From NCBI GenBank assembly GCA_029990175.1, contig JARKIP010000049.1, forward strand, positions 11,634,001-11,698,000: a DNA stretch of 64,000 nucleotides, given 5' to 3'. Below the pieces are notes generated by a model that saw nothing but the letters and a program-made list of their open reading frames with translations, was not told the origin of the DNA and did no database searches. Position numbers and translations under genes: made by a program. This document shows positions 35,786-47,025 of this stretch, piece by piece (within the stretch, counting starts at the first letter, position 1; the number at the start of each line of letters is the position of its first letter). This DNA comes from Petunia secreta (taxonomy: Eukaryota > Streptophyta > Magnoliopsida > Solanales > Solanaceae).

Positions 35786-36092
35786 AGTATATAATAGAAG
35801 CATGACAAAATCAAAGTTGCATACCATTATGTGTATTCTGATATATTAGAAAGTATATAATAGAAGCATCCAAAGGTATATTTTCTCTTAATACTAAAAA
35901 TATACTGTGACAAAATCAAAATTGTATACCATTATGGTATATCAGTATATTAGAAAGTATATAATAGAAACATCCAAAGGTATATAATAGAAGCATGAGT
36001 TTCACTTAATACAAAAATATACTATGACAAAATCAAAGTTATATACCATTGTGGTATACAGCTATATTAGAAAGTATATAATAGAAGCATAC
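35786..36092. repeat. ~115-base tandem array (right part)
   Basis: The same unit as at 33330-34095 resumes directly after the CDC20 fragment ('agaagcatgacaaaatcaaag', 'tattagaaagtatataatag', 'atactgtgacaaaatcaaa') with about 2.5 units. The captured genes therefore sit inside the array. Confidence 0.75.
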
Positions 36093-36602
36093 AAATCCTA
36101 GATGTTCCCCGAGCACTCCCCACTAGCGGGAAGATCTACCACCGCATACCGCCGCAAATCCATCGGCAGTCTGCCGTCAACTGCCATGGTCCGGCAACCG
36201 GAAATATACAAAAAAACATGAATGAGACCGCTTCATCCTCCTCTTTCCATTTCTACTAATGGTTTCACCAAAATCACTTGGGATTAAAGCAAATCGAGCT
36301 TGAAAGTGGCGGAAACCCTAACTCGGGCTATCATTTTCTCCGACGCACCTCTGTAAGTATACGGATCTCTGTAAAAATTAGGATTTTGGCGTGAGTTTGG
36401 GGGAGATTAGCCTAAATTTGGGGAGATCAGCGTGAATTTTGTGGGAATTTAGGTTTGAGCTGATATTTTAGACGCTGGAGAAGTTGGAGTTTGGAGTGGG
36501 TATTTAGGTAATTAGTTTAGTGGGTAGTTCGGGTAATATTTGAAAGTTGTGGATAGTGGCTGTAATTACTTTAGGTTGTGTGGGTATTTTGGTAAGTGTC
36601 CC
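36093..36602. other. Right interior and terminus of the Pack-MULE
   Basis: 36110-36360 is unusually GC-rich ('accaccgcataccgccgc') and resembles a 5' untranslated leader. A 'ctctgtaagtata' donor-like site follows. The last 120 bases are the terminal inverted repeat. I see no protein-coding frame. Confidence 0.45.
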
Positions 36603-36653
36603 TTTTCATTATCCAATCAAAATAGTAGTAGAATACAAGCATGGTTCTCTTTT

Positions 36654-37297
36654 GGGAAAAGTGTACAAAAGACCACTTTTGGCACTGGTCTTTGATACCA
36701 AAACATTTAGTTATAGCCACTTTTTACACCCACCAGAAATAGAAAAACAAAAAAGACTAAATTACCCCCCAAATATATATATCAGTCCATGTGGATGGAA
36801 CTTCAGTACATAAGGGTAGACAAGTTCAATCCCTGTGGATGGAGCTTTAGTCCACAAGGGTAGACAAGTTCAATCCATGTTGATGGAACTTCAGTCCACA
36901 AGGGTAGAGGAGTTCAATCCTTGTGGATGGAACTTCAATCTATAATGGTAGATAAGTTCAGTCCCTGTGGATGGAACTTCAATCCATAAGAGTAGATAAG
37001 TTCAATTCCTGTGGATAGAACTTCAGTACACATGGCAGAGAAGTTTAATCCATGTGGATAGAACTTCAGTCCATAATGGTAGAGAAGTTCAATCCATGTG
37101 GTTTGAACTTCAATCAATAGTATTTCAAATTTCAGTATAGTAATCAGACTGAGGAATAATTAAGTCTTTTCAGTTAGGCGTATTTAATGACCTTATCTAA
37201 TAAAGAGCCAAAAGTAGCCTCAAGTGTAAGACCAAAGAAAATAGTGGCTGCAAAACTAATACTAGTGTCAAAACTGGCCACTGGGCGAAAATTGTAC
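36654..37297. mobile_element. Non-autonomous Mutator-like element with a ~44-base minisatellite
   Basis: A perfect 9-base duplication, 'ttctctttt', flanks it (36645-36653 and 37298-37306). Imperfect inverted ends carry 'gtacaa', 'cttttggcact' and 'gccact' blocks. The middle (about 36785-37120) is a tandem repeat of about 44 bases, roughly eight units, based on 'gtggatggaacttcagtcca' and 'aagttcaatcc'. Flanking host sequence matches the left arm on both sides. Confidence 0.7.
36785..37120. repeat. ~44-base minisatellite, about eight units
   Basis: Units start at each 'gtggatggaacttc' and include 'ggtagataagttcaatcc' variants. Substitutions are scattered and units abut without spacers, so this is not a CRISPR array. 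Confidence 0.8.
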
Positions 37298-37388
37298 TTC
37301 TCTTTTCATTAACTAAATATTACATACATATGACTTTTATTTCTTAGGAAAGAGAAACCCAATTTTGCACATTTCAGAGTTGTGTAAA

Positions 37389-38573
37389 CGGAAAAGGGCC
37401 AAAAATACCCCTCAACTATTGAAAATAGAGCAACTATACCCTCCGTTTGGATTTGATATAAAAAATACCCTTACCGTTAGATTTTTAGTTCATTTCTACC
37501 CCTAAAAACTTACAAGACTCCACGTCACATTAAAATATACATAAAATATTTTTTTTGCTGAGTTGGAAATACAAGCTGAAAAAGTATAAATTCCACGTCA
37601 TTTTACTATCTGCCTTCGCTCAACCATTATGCCAAAATAACAATAGTGATGCTATGATTAGTAAAGAAGTTTTTGGCACGCCTGCTATTCTCAAAGAATG
37701 CCACAGTACTGTTGCTGACCTTGTTATTTATCTCACAGTTTTCCTTCACTTCTCCCGTCAATTAACGCCTGTATTTTTCTTCTTCTTATTTTTCTCTTAA
37801 AGTTGTAAGTTTATTCATTCACGTCTCTCCTTTTGAATTTTTCTTAAAAGGGATTAGCTCAAACTCAATATCGAGTATACAACTTTTGGCTTTTCTTTTT
37901 CTTTTTCTTTTTCCCTGTTGTTTCATTATAGCTGCAATTTTTATTTTCTTCTCTATGTGCAAATTTTGCTCAAAAGGGGCTTGCTCAGACTCAAGATATA
38001 GCATACTTTTGCTTTTCCAATTTTCTATTATTTCATTGTAGCTGAAATTTGTATTTTATTTTTTGTGCTAGTTTGCTCACAAAGAATTCACTCTTACTCA
38101 ATATTTTAGCACACAATGTTTTGATTTTGCTCTTTTCTACTATTTCATTGTGTTTTCACTGCACTTTTACTAATTTCTTTAGTAGGTTTGTTGTCTTATT
38201 TGGGAGCTCAATTTAGGATATAAGACTTGGTGCCACGGAGTTGGTAGCAAATTAAAGCCACTGGAACTGCAATAATAAATCTAGTACTTGGAATTAAAGA
38301 AGAGATGCGAGGTAATTTCTTATGGAACCCACTAATGGTTGAGGAAGACAGAGAGTAAAATGACGTGGAATTTATACTTTTTCAATTTGTATTTCCAACT
38401 CAGCAAAAAAAAATATTTTATGTACATTTTAATATGACATGGAGTCTTGTTAGTTTTTAGGGGTAGAAGTGAACCAAAAATCTAACTGTAAGGGTATTTT
38501 TGATATCAAATCCAAACGGAGGGTATAGCTGCTCAATTTTCAATAGTTGAGGGGTATTTTTGGCCCTTTTCCG
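37389..38573. mobile_element. Non-autonomous Mutator-like element with >200-base inverted repeats
   Basis: Near-perfect termini start 'cggaaaagggccaaaaatac' and extend past 'attccacgtcattttac' at both ends (to about 37605 and from about 38355). A 9-base duplication, 'ttgtgtaaa', flanks it (37380-37388 and 38574-38582). The interior (37830-38180) has three ~115-base direct repeats with 'gctcaaactcaatat'-like and 'tttcattgtagctg'-like blocks. No gene is present. The highly similar ends suggest a fairly recent insertion. Confidence 0.85.
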
Positions 38574-39044
38574 TTGTGTAAATTGTAACCTTCACTTCAA
38601 GTTTGCTTCTCGTCAACACCATCCCTTTTAGTTTGCTGGTGACCTTCTTGTTCCGTGTGTAGAAGACGTTTTCGTTCTGCAGTAGAACAAATGAAGGAAC
38701 TGGTTACGGATCGGAGTAGTATCTTTTAAAGTCATGAATGCAATTTTAATATGCAATATGATGCAGGGAACCACCTTGTGACAAATTTACAAATTGAAAT
38801 GGGCTTGTGTCACCATCTGAGTTCATCTCGAGTGACCAGAGGAGAAGATATGCAACAAATTATTAATCACAAAATAAAAACTATTACATTTTGATGCAAA
38901 ATGATGCAGGTAAAGACCCTTGACAAGTTTTCAAATTGCAATGGGCTAGTGACACTCTAAGAAAGAGATAATATCACTTGGGCTAGAGGACTTGACATGT
39001 AATATTTAGCTTATTATAAAGTCTAAACAAATGCAGTTGGACAT

Positions 39045-39298
39045 TGTGAAATGATATAGGTGTACAGTTAGTTTAGTTAGAAGATCAGTTAGTTACGAGT
39101 TAATTATGTCGGTGTATAGTTAGTATAGTTAGTGATTAATTGTTAGTTAGTTGCTCACTATAAATGATTGTACCAGCTCATTGTTGAGCTAAGAAGATAC
39201 ATTCAGATATTTTCTCTCCCAAAATATTTCTCTCTCTAACACTTTCTCTTAGCTTAAGAACCAAGCTTCACTGGTGCTCAAACCCAATGATCTTAACA
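39045..39298 (+). repeat. Copia 5' LTR
   Basis: 254 bases, TG...CA ends. A TATA-like 'ctataaatga' lies at about 39159, followed by CT-rich leader sequence. Confidence 0.92.
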
Positions 39299-39310
39299 TG
39301 GTATCAGAGC
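39299..39310 (+). other. Copia primer-binding site
   Basis: 'tggtatcagagc' directly after the LTR is complementary to the 3' end of plant initiator methionine tRNA, the usual Copia primer. Confidence 0.85.
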
Positions 39311-39419
39311 ATTTTTTATCAAATTTAGGGTTTTATCTAACAATTTCATAAAGGAATCAAGCAATGCACAATCAATATCTCAATCTCTATTCAATTTCTG
39401 CAATTATTTTGTACACAAA

Positions 39420-42400
39420 ATGACGACTGTTGGCAGTGAACCAGTCGCACAAACAGCGGTGACCGGAGGAGCACATGGCGGTGTAAGGGTGGAGATTGAT
39501 CACAATCATCCATTGTACCTTCATCCATCAGACACTCCCGGTGCAGTGCAAGTCGGAATCCAGTTAAAAGGAATGGAAAATTACAGCCTCTGGAGCAGGG
39601 CAATGAAGGTAGCTCTCTTAACTAAAAACAAATTGGGGGTTTATTGATGGTACTGTGGTGAGAGAAAATTACGATTTAGGGTTACACCAACAATGGGAAA
39701 GGTGAAACGCCTTAGTAATTTCATGGATGATGAGTAATGTTAGTCATGAACTGAAAAGTGGAATACTATTTAGGGCTGATGCACACCTAGTCTGGAAGGA
39801 TTTGAAAGAACGTTTTGATAAGATCAATTTGTCAAGAATCTATCATCTTCATAAAGAAATAGCAACCCTGGTTCAGGGTGTATCCTCGATTTCAGCATAT
39901 TTCTCAAAATTAAAAGATCTCTGGGATGAGTATGACTCACTAATCCCACCACCATCATGCAATTGTGAAAGGTCCAAAGACTTCGTAGATCACATAGAGA
40001 AACAACGCTTATTGCAGTTCTTAATGGGACTGAATGAAGGTTAAAATCAAGCAAAGAGCCATATCTTAATGATGTCACCTACTCCTAGTGTGAACCAAGC
40101 CTATTCATTAGTCATCCAGGATGAGAATCAAAGAGGCCTATACACAAGGGCTGAGTGTGTAGAACCAACAGCCTTATACGCTTCCAAAAGTGCAGGACAG
40201 AAGTCAAGGAGAAACTATAATCTGCACTGTGATCATTGCAACATTAAAGGTCACTCTAGGGACAATTGTTTCAAGCTGATCAAGTGTGATCACTGTGGTC
40301 TAAAGGGACATTTGAAAGAAAATTGCTATGTGCTGAATGGATATCCAACTGACTTTAAAGGAAAGAGAAGGGCTAATGCAGTCACAAAAGGCCAAAATCA
40401 AATGTTTCTGGGAACGAGTGGTTTGACTACCAGGGCCAAGAGTGGTCCAATCAGGGGTACACGAGAGGAGCAGAAAGAACAGGAGGATCTGAGTATGCAG
40501 GACAATAGAGATCAGGCACAGGATACCTCTATCATGCTGCTTCTTATGGAAACAGGGCTGATGCTACTTCTTATGGAAGCAGGGCTGATCCAAGGCCACC
40601 ACCCATTTTTAGTCAGGAAAAATTCAACCAAATTATGTACATGCTTAGCAAGAACAATATTGGTGCTAGTGCAAATGTTGCAGGTAATTTTACTGCATTT
40701 AATGAGGCAGATTTAAACTGGATTGTGGATACTGGTGCAACTAATCATATGATTAGTAATGAACACTTACTGAACAATGAGATGCAAGTAGCTAATGCAA
40801 GAAGGGTCCAGATGCCCAATGGTCAATCTACTGAGGTACCACACATAGGACATTGTCAGCTGAATGGAGGTTATGTAATAAAAAATGTCTTATGTGTACC
40901 AGCATTTAAACTCAACCTGTTGTCTGTGTCCAAAGTGACAAGAGACTTGAATTATTGTGTCACCTTCTTTCCTGGATATTGTGTTTTCCAGGACTTCTTC
41001 ACTGGGAGGTGAAGCAGATTGGTAAGGAGAAAGATGGGCTTTATGTGCTGAGCTCAAAGGCTGCAGGGAGCCCTAAGAGTCAATCATGTGCAGTTCAGGT
41101 GTTAAGAGATGGAGCACTTTGGCACAGAAGAATGGGACATGTGCCAATGCCAGTGTCGAAGAAAATTTCAGTTTTTTCCAATAATGATAGTTTCTGTATG
41201 AGTCATTGTGGAGTATGTCCTCTTGCAAGACAATGTAGATTACCTTTTCCTCATAGTAGCAGTAGAACAGCTGAGGCTTTCTCAATAATACATATGGATG
41301 TATGGGGGTCCCTTTAAACATGCAACATATAATGGGATGAGATTCTTTCTCACCTTAGTCGATGATTTCTCCTGAATGTGTTGGGTATTTCTCATGAGGC
41401 TTAAATCTGATGTGGATGCTGCTAAAAAATTTCATTTCCATGGTCAGGAACCAATTTGGTAAGTCAATCAAGATGTTTAGGTCAGACAATGGTACAAAAT
41501 TTTTCAATCACACATGTCAAGAACTGTTTAGTCTGCATGGGATAGTTCATCAGAGTTCTTGCCCACACACTCCACAGCAAAATGGAGTTGTGGAGAGGAG
41601 GCACAGACACATATTAGAGATTGCCAGAGCTATTAGATTTGAGGGTCATATACCCATTCACTTCTGGGGTGACTGTATACAAACAGCAGTTTACATAATT
41701 AACAGAGTTCCATATGTAGTTCTGGGCAACAAATCACCATTTGAGGTACTGTATGGCAGAGAGCCTAACTTGTCACACATGAGAGTGGTTAGCAGATTGT
41801 GTTATGCTACTAATGTTCAGAGGAAGGATAAGTTTGAACCAAGGGCCATACAGGCTGTCATGATGGGTTATGCCATTCATAAGAAAGGCTACAGACTCTA
41901 TGATTTGTCAGATAAAGTCTTCTTTGTTAGTAAGGATGTGGTGTTTCATGAGGATATTCTCCCATTTAGGCAACAAGGCATTCATCCCAAGAATGACATA
42001 ACACTTGATATTTTTGAGACAACACATCAATGTTGTGACAGTCCAGTCATAACTGATTCAGAATTTGATGCCGCAGCAGTTGATCCTGGAATTGATACCA
42101 CTACTACAGACAATGCTGATTCTCTAGCACATCCTTAAGCAATACCAGAGGTAGTAGATAATTCAGAAGCTAATAATATTCCACTTCCTGTCCCAGAAGC
42201 AGCTGCATCCAGTGGCAACACTGGGCAAACTACACCACCCAGGAAATAAACTAGGACTTTTAAACCCCCAGCTTAGATGCTAGATTATGTCAGACCAGAT
42301 AAGCAACAACATACAGCATCTTCATCATGCTTATATCCACTTTCAGCAGTCATACAATATGACAATCTCACTCCCAAATACCAGAGTTACCTATCAAAAT

Positions 42401-43996
42401 TTTCTTCTGATACTGAGCCAAGGACATACCATGAGGCTGCACAAGATCCCAGATGGGTTTCAGCTTTGAAAGCTGAGATTCAGGCATTAAAAAACAATAA
42501 AACTTGGGTACTTGTCCCTTTGCCCAAAGGCAAGAAAGCAATAGGGTGCAAGTGGGTTTACAAGATCAAGTATAAAGCCTCAGGAGAGGTAGAAAGATTT
42601 AAAGCTCGACTAGTTGCCAAAGGATACAACCAAAAGGAAGGGGTGGACTATCAGGAGACGTTCTGACCTGTTGTAAAAATGGTCACAGTCAGAGCTATCC
42701 TAGCCATAGCAGCAGCCAAACACTGGAGCATTCAGCAGATGGATGTAGACAATGCTTTTTTGCAAGGAGATCTACATGAGGAGGTGTACATACAGTTGCC
42801 TCAAGGATTTGTTGGTTCAATACAAGGAAAGCAGGTCTGTAGATTAGTCAAATCCTTATGTGGCCTCAAACAGGCCTCACGACAGTGGAACATCAAGCTT
42901 ACCAGTGCTTTGATGTCTTCAGGTTTCCAACAGAGTCAATATGACCATTCCTTATAAGAGATCCATGGGTCACATTGTGGTGATCCTCATTTATGTTGAT
43001 GACCTGTTGATTACTGGGAGTGATAAACTTTTAATCTAGAATGCCAAAGACATATTGCATAGCAACTTTAAAATAAAGGACCTTGGTGAGTTGAGATACT
43101 TTCTGGGGATTGAATTTGCTCGGAGTCCTGAGGGAATTCTTATGCACCAGAGAAAGTACACATTGGAACTTGTAGCAGACATAGGCTTCACAGCTTCTAA
43201 GCCACTTGGGGCCCCAATGGAGCTGAATCTCAAGCTTACTTCAGCTGAGTTTGATCAGCACACTGGTGGAGGATTGCAGAATGACAGCCTGCTCCCAGAC
43301 CCTGGTCCTTATGAAAGGCTTATAAGAAGACTCTTGTACCTGACCATAACTAGACCTGACATTTCATTTGCAGTCCAATGCTTGAGTCAGTTTATGCATC
43401 AACCAAAGGCTTCTCACATAGAGGCTGCATCTCGTGTGGTGAGATATGTCAAGTCAGCCCCTGGGTTGGGAATTCTCATGTCTTCTTCTAGTTCTCCTCA
43501 ACTAAGTGCGTATTGTGATGCGGACTGGGCATCATGTGTAAACACTAGATGGTCGATTACTGGTTACTTTGTCAAGGTTGGTGATTCCCTGATCTCCTGG
43601 AAGTCTAAGAAACAAGTGACAGTGTCTCGAAGCTCAGCTGAAGCTGAATACAGGAGTCTAGCAGCCACTGTTGCTGAACTTGTTTGGTTGATTGGTCTGT
43701 TCTATCAATTGGGTGTTCCACTTCAGTTTCCTGTGCCTATGTACACAGATAGCAAGTCATCTATTCAGATTGCAAGCAATCCTGTCTTCCATGAGCGGAC
43801 TAAGCATATTGATATCGATTGCCATTTCATACGCGAGAAGATTCAACGGGGTCTGGTTCATACTCTATACTTGCACACTGCTGAACAACCTGCAGATCTA
43901 TTGACCAAGAGCCTCACTCACCTTCAACATGCTTACCTTCTCTCCAAGCTAGGAATGAAGAATGTTTTCGCAGCTCCTAGCTTGAGGGGGGTGTGA
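39420..43996 (+). pseudogene. Copia gag-pol polyprotein, broken by stops and frameshifts
   Basis: Domains in order: Gag from the ATG at 39420, with two CCHC knuckles, CDHCNIKGHSRDNC and CDHCGLKGHLKENC (about 40228-40330). Protease with WIVDTGATNHMIS (about 40719). GAG-pre-integrase with LWHRRMGH (about 41119). Integrase (HMDVWG, FRSDNGT, PQQNGVVERRHRHILEIAR; 41290-42000). Reverse transcriptase from KNNKTWVLVPLPKGKKAIGC (about 42490) with IYVDDLLITGS near 42990. RNase H with CDADWASC, SSAEAEYRSLA and the tail NPVFHERTKHIDIDCHFIRE (43510-43850). Breaks occur at about 39645, 40044, 40700, 41010, 41316, 42138, 42664 and 42956. The order protease-integrase-RT-RNase H identifies Copia. Confidence 0.9.
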
Positions 43997-44256
43997 AATG
44001 ATATAGGTGTACAGTTAGTTTAGTTAGAAGATCAGTTAGTTACGAGTTAATTATGTCGGTGTATAGTTAGTATAGTTAGTGATTAATTGTTAGTTAGTGG
44101 TTAATTAGTTGCTCACTATAAATGATTGTACCAGCTCATTGTTGAGCTAAGAAGATACATTCAGATATTTTCTCTCCCAAAATATTTCTCTCTCTAACAC
44201 TTTCTCTTAGCTTAAGAACCAAGCTTCACTGGTGCTCAAACCCAATGATCTTAACA
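43992..44256 (+). repeat. Copia 3' LTR
   Basis: 265 bases. Same sequence as the 5' LTR by eye, apart from an 11-base insertion near 44095. Confidence 0.92.
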
Positions 44257-44299
44257 GACATAAATTTAGAAAGGTACAAGGAATATTTACAAAGTACTG

Positions 44300-46225
44300 A
44301 TTAGTAGCCCACCTTATAGTAGAGTGTGTACGAATATTTAGGTCATTGTTTCATCCCTGTTGCTCATAAAGAATCTGCTTTGCAGAATCCACTGCAGATT
44401 TGTTGCAAGGATCTAGCCCGATTGTCTGCAATGTGGGAACCTCACCAATTTCATTAGGAAGTTCCTCCAAATCATACCAATATCTAATGACTATGCGCTC
44501 TAGCCGTGGGAAATGATCTCTGGTTGCGGTCCACTGCTTCAAGTAGCAAAAACTTTAGTTGTAGGAATATCTCTGTCTAGTTCCCATTATGTTCCTATTG
44601 GGGTTTTATGAATAGTTGTGAATGGGAAAAGACACCATAAACACTTCTTTATTGAAAAGGTTTCACACCTTTTCTTTACACAAATCTTTGGTCTATAAAT
44701 AGTGAAACACTTCCTTAATTTAGAAATATTTACACAACAAAATATTTCTCCTCTCTTTTAGAGTCGTGTGATTTCCTACTGAATTTGAGTTCGCTATTTA
44801 CTGTGATTTGAATTACCGCTATCACAATAAGTTAACTCTGTTCTATCCTGGGATATAAATTAATCCACAAACTTGGATAACTGTGAGGGGATTAGAATTC
44901 TTAAGGACAAAAAGTGTATAATATTGGCTCGAAATTTTTCTACTCCATCTCTTTCTAGTTTTTCAGTTTATTTTCGGAAGTGCAGATGGTAACAGTTCCT
45001 ACAAAGGCATTTTGCTTGAGCTTTAGAACCTCAAGATTGGGCAATGACCTACTGAGCTGAGTCATACTCTTCCATGACAGACAACTTTTGAATAGTGTTA
45101 ATCTCTTCAACTGATGGTCGAAAGTACAAGGAAGTTGCAAATTTAAAAGTGTCATTCTATCATGTGTTATCTTGCCTTCAAATTGAAATTTTAGTTCTTC
45201 AAGCTCAGATAAATGAACCAGGTTGCGGGGAATACTGGGCTGCCCTTTCTTGCTATCATAGTACCTAATCCCCAATTTCTTCAACTGTGGCATTCTTCTA
45301 AAGACACCTTCTGTGCAACTAGAAGGACTAACTCCAGAAATTGCTTGTAAATTTCTCAAATAAGAGTTCTCATTGATATCGCTTCGTGGCTTGGCAGGAT
45401 CTATTATGTACCCTGACCCGAAATGTAGATGCCTCAACTGTGACATGTTCCAGATTGTGGTTGGTAGAAACAACGTGCTTGAGGAGGTCTTATGCACAAC
45501 CATCGTCTGCAAATGCTGCAGATTTGAAATTGATACAGGAACATCACTAGATGTCCTGATAGCAATGTTCTTCAGATGTGTTAGCTGGACTATCTCGACT
45601 GGGGAACAAGTGAAACTCACTAAAGATATGTCCAATATCTTGAGCAGCTTCATATGTGAAACCTTTGGTCCACAGCTCAAAAATTAGTGTAGAAGATCAT
45701 AGGATTTCCCAAAGCAAAGGATAGAATGTGTCACATTTGAATTGCCATTATCAAGATTCTACTACCCTTTTTGTTCCTATGTAACAACCCTTTGACATAG
45801 TACCAAATATCAACACACCACATGTCATCCATGACTATAAGAAATTGCTTGTCTAACAAACTTTGATAGACTAGCAGTTCTAGTTCTTCCTTACTCTTTT
45901 TCCTGATTTCTTGATCAGTATAAATGCTAGTAACACAATCTAAAATCTTTAAGAGCATTTCTTTATCATCCTGTACTTGAGACACTGTAATCCATGCACG
46001 AATATCAAAATCATAGACAACATAACGATCATTATAAATTCTTTTAGCTAGAGTTGTCTTACCAATACCGCCCATGCCAACAATGGACACTACTTGCAGA
46101 TTAGATGATTGACCAGTGAGTTGTTCTATTATTGCCATCAATTCATCATTGAATCCCACAAGTGTGTTCTGCTCAGAAGAGCCTTGTGATGAACTACTGT
46201 CAAGAATGGAGTTATTGACCTCCAT
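44300..46225 (-). pseudogene. R1-like NB-ARC-LRR, right-arm copy, pseudogene
   Basis: Inverted partner of the gene at 7122-9377. It starts with the same residues (MEVNNSILDSSSSQ), has P-loop GMGGIGKTTLA and kinase 2 LIVMDDMW, and is open to SRIL. There the sequence jumps about 724 bases (relative to 7595-8319), losing GLPL, RNBS-D and MHD. The break has the microhomology 'cttg' and shifts the frame. A K-to-stop change follows ('cac taa ttt', about 45688). The LRR part (45680-44998) is otherwise open until an LTR-like insertion at 44598-44994. Beyond it a 14-base deletion disturbs the frame, and the C-terminal piece (MKQWTATRDHFPRLERI) ends at 'cagggatga'. Confidence 0.9.
44598..44994 (+). mobile_element. 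Probable solo LTR inside the NLR pseudogene
   Basis: An insert of about 400 bases is absent from the left copy. The NLR sequence 'gttccta' is present on both sides (44591-44597 and 44995-45001), giving a target duplication of 5-7 bases. The right end 'gcagatggtaaca' and the internal 'gtctataaatagtgaaac' (TATA) are LTR-like and in plus orientation. No internal retroelement region remains. Confidence 0.65.
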
Positions 46226-47025
46226 CGCTTAGTATATTCACAGCTTAATTACTTGTGAACATAAAGTTGTTAGTTTTAAAATATGCTTGATGAAATTTGA
46301 AGTACCCTTTCATGAGAAAACATTCATGGATTGTAGGTTACGATAAAAAAGTAGGGGAATTAAAGCATGAGTGATTTTAGTAGAGGGATTATTATAACTT
46401 TAACTTTTCCTTTTCAAATGACTATATAATAAACAACTTGGTTAATATTCCAACGACCATAATAGCCGTCCTTGTATTTTTTTTTTTAGTTTAATCAATC
46501 AACGCAAGAGGAAAAAATTGACCATCAAAAATTATTTTTTATTCATTTCTATAAGGTGTTGGACATTTTTAAAGCTGGCAGAATAGGCAAAATGACACTT
46601 CAACTTGTCGCGTTTTTTATTCCCGGCCCCTGTACTCTAATAAGTCTCACATAGACACCTCAACTTATCCCAAACACTACTCTTAAACGCCCCCGACCGC
46701 TGACTTAGTCAAAGCTGCTGAGTTGTACAAAGGGCGTGGATAACACACGTTTTTTGAGCGTGAGAAGAACAAAAAACCCCAACGGGCAGATTTATATGCC
46801 TTTTTCTTTAAAAACCCTCTTCCTCCTTCTTCTCCATTGCAAAATCTCCATTGTTACTACTAAATTTTGGGGTTCTTCTATCACAATCCATTTTTTCTTC
46901 TCTTGAACCCAAAAATATGTAAGACCATAATATTATTATTCTCTAAAGATCTAGTACCTCGCATATTTTATACAATTCCGTATTTTGATTAAGAAGCTTA
47001 TAAAGATCGAGCACCACCTACAAAT

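Larger units (their letters stand above)
30771..36602. mobile_element. Pack-MULE carrying CDC20 and GRAS gene fragments
   Basis: The left terminus 'gggaaatttacac' and the right terminus (inverse 'gggacacttacc') share further inverted blocks such as 'gtaattacag' and 'ctacccac'. A perfect 9-base duplication, 'ttttcatta', flanks the element (30762-30770 and 36603-36611). Outside the duplication the sequence rejoins the left-arm homologue ('agtagtagaa', near 10050). The interior holds a hAT-like insert, tandem gtatac-rich repeats and two host-gene fragments. No transposase was recognised, so it is non-autonomous. Confidence 0.75.
39045..44256 (+). mobile_element. Copia LTR retrotransposon, structurally complete but coding-defective
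   Basis: The 5' LTR (39045-39298) and 3' LTR (43992-44256) start 'tgtgaaatgatatagg' and end 'gatcttaaca'. By eye they differ only by an 11-base indel ('gttagtggttaatta' region). A target duplication, 'gacat', flanks them (39040-39044 and 44257-44261). The primer-binding site 'tggtatcagagc' (initiator-tRNA type) follows the 5' LTR, and a purine run 'ttgaggggggtg' precedes the 3' LTR. The site is the NLR-pseudogene 3' flank; the empty site is readable near 9430. Confidence 0.93.

Noticed and set aside
36785..37120. Regularly spaced repeats that could suggest a CRISPR array
   Set aside because: Units abut without unique spacers, vary by substitution, and lie inside a plant transposon; this is a minisatellite.
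43036..43904. Extra frames inside the Copia RT/RNase H region
   Set aside because: They overlap the recognised RNase H frame and have no domain of their own.
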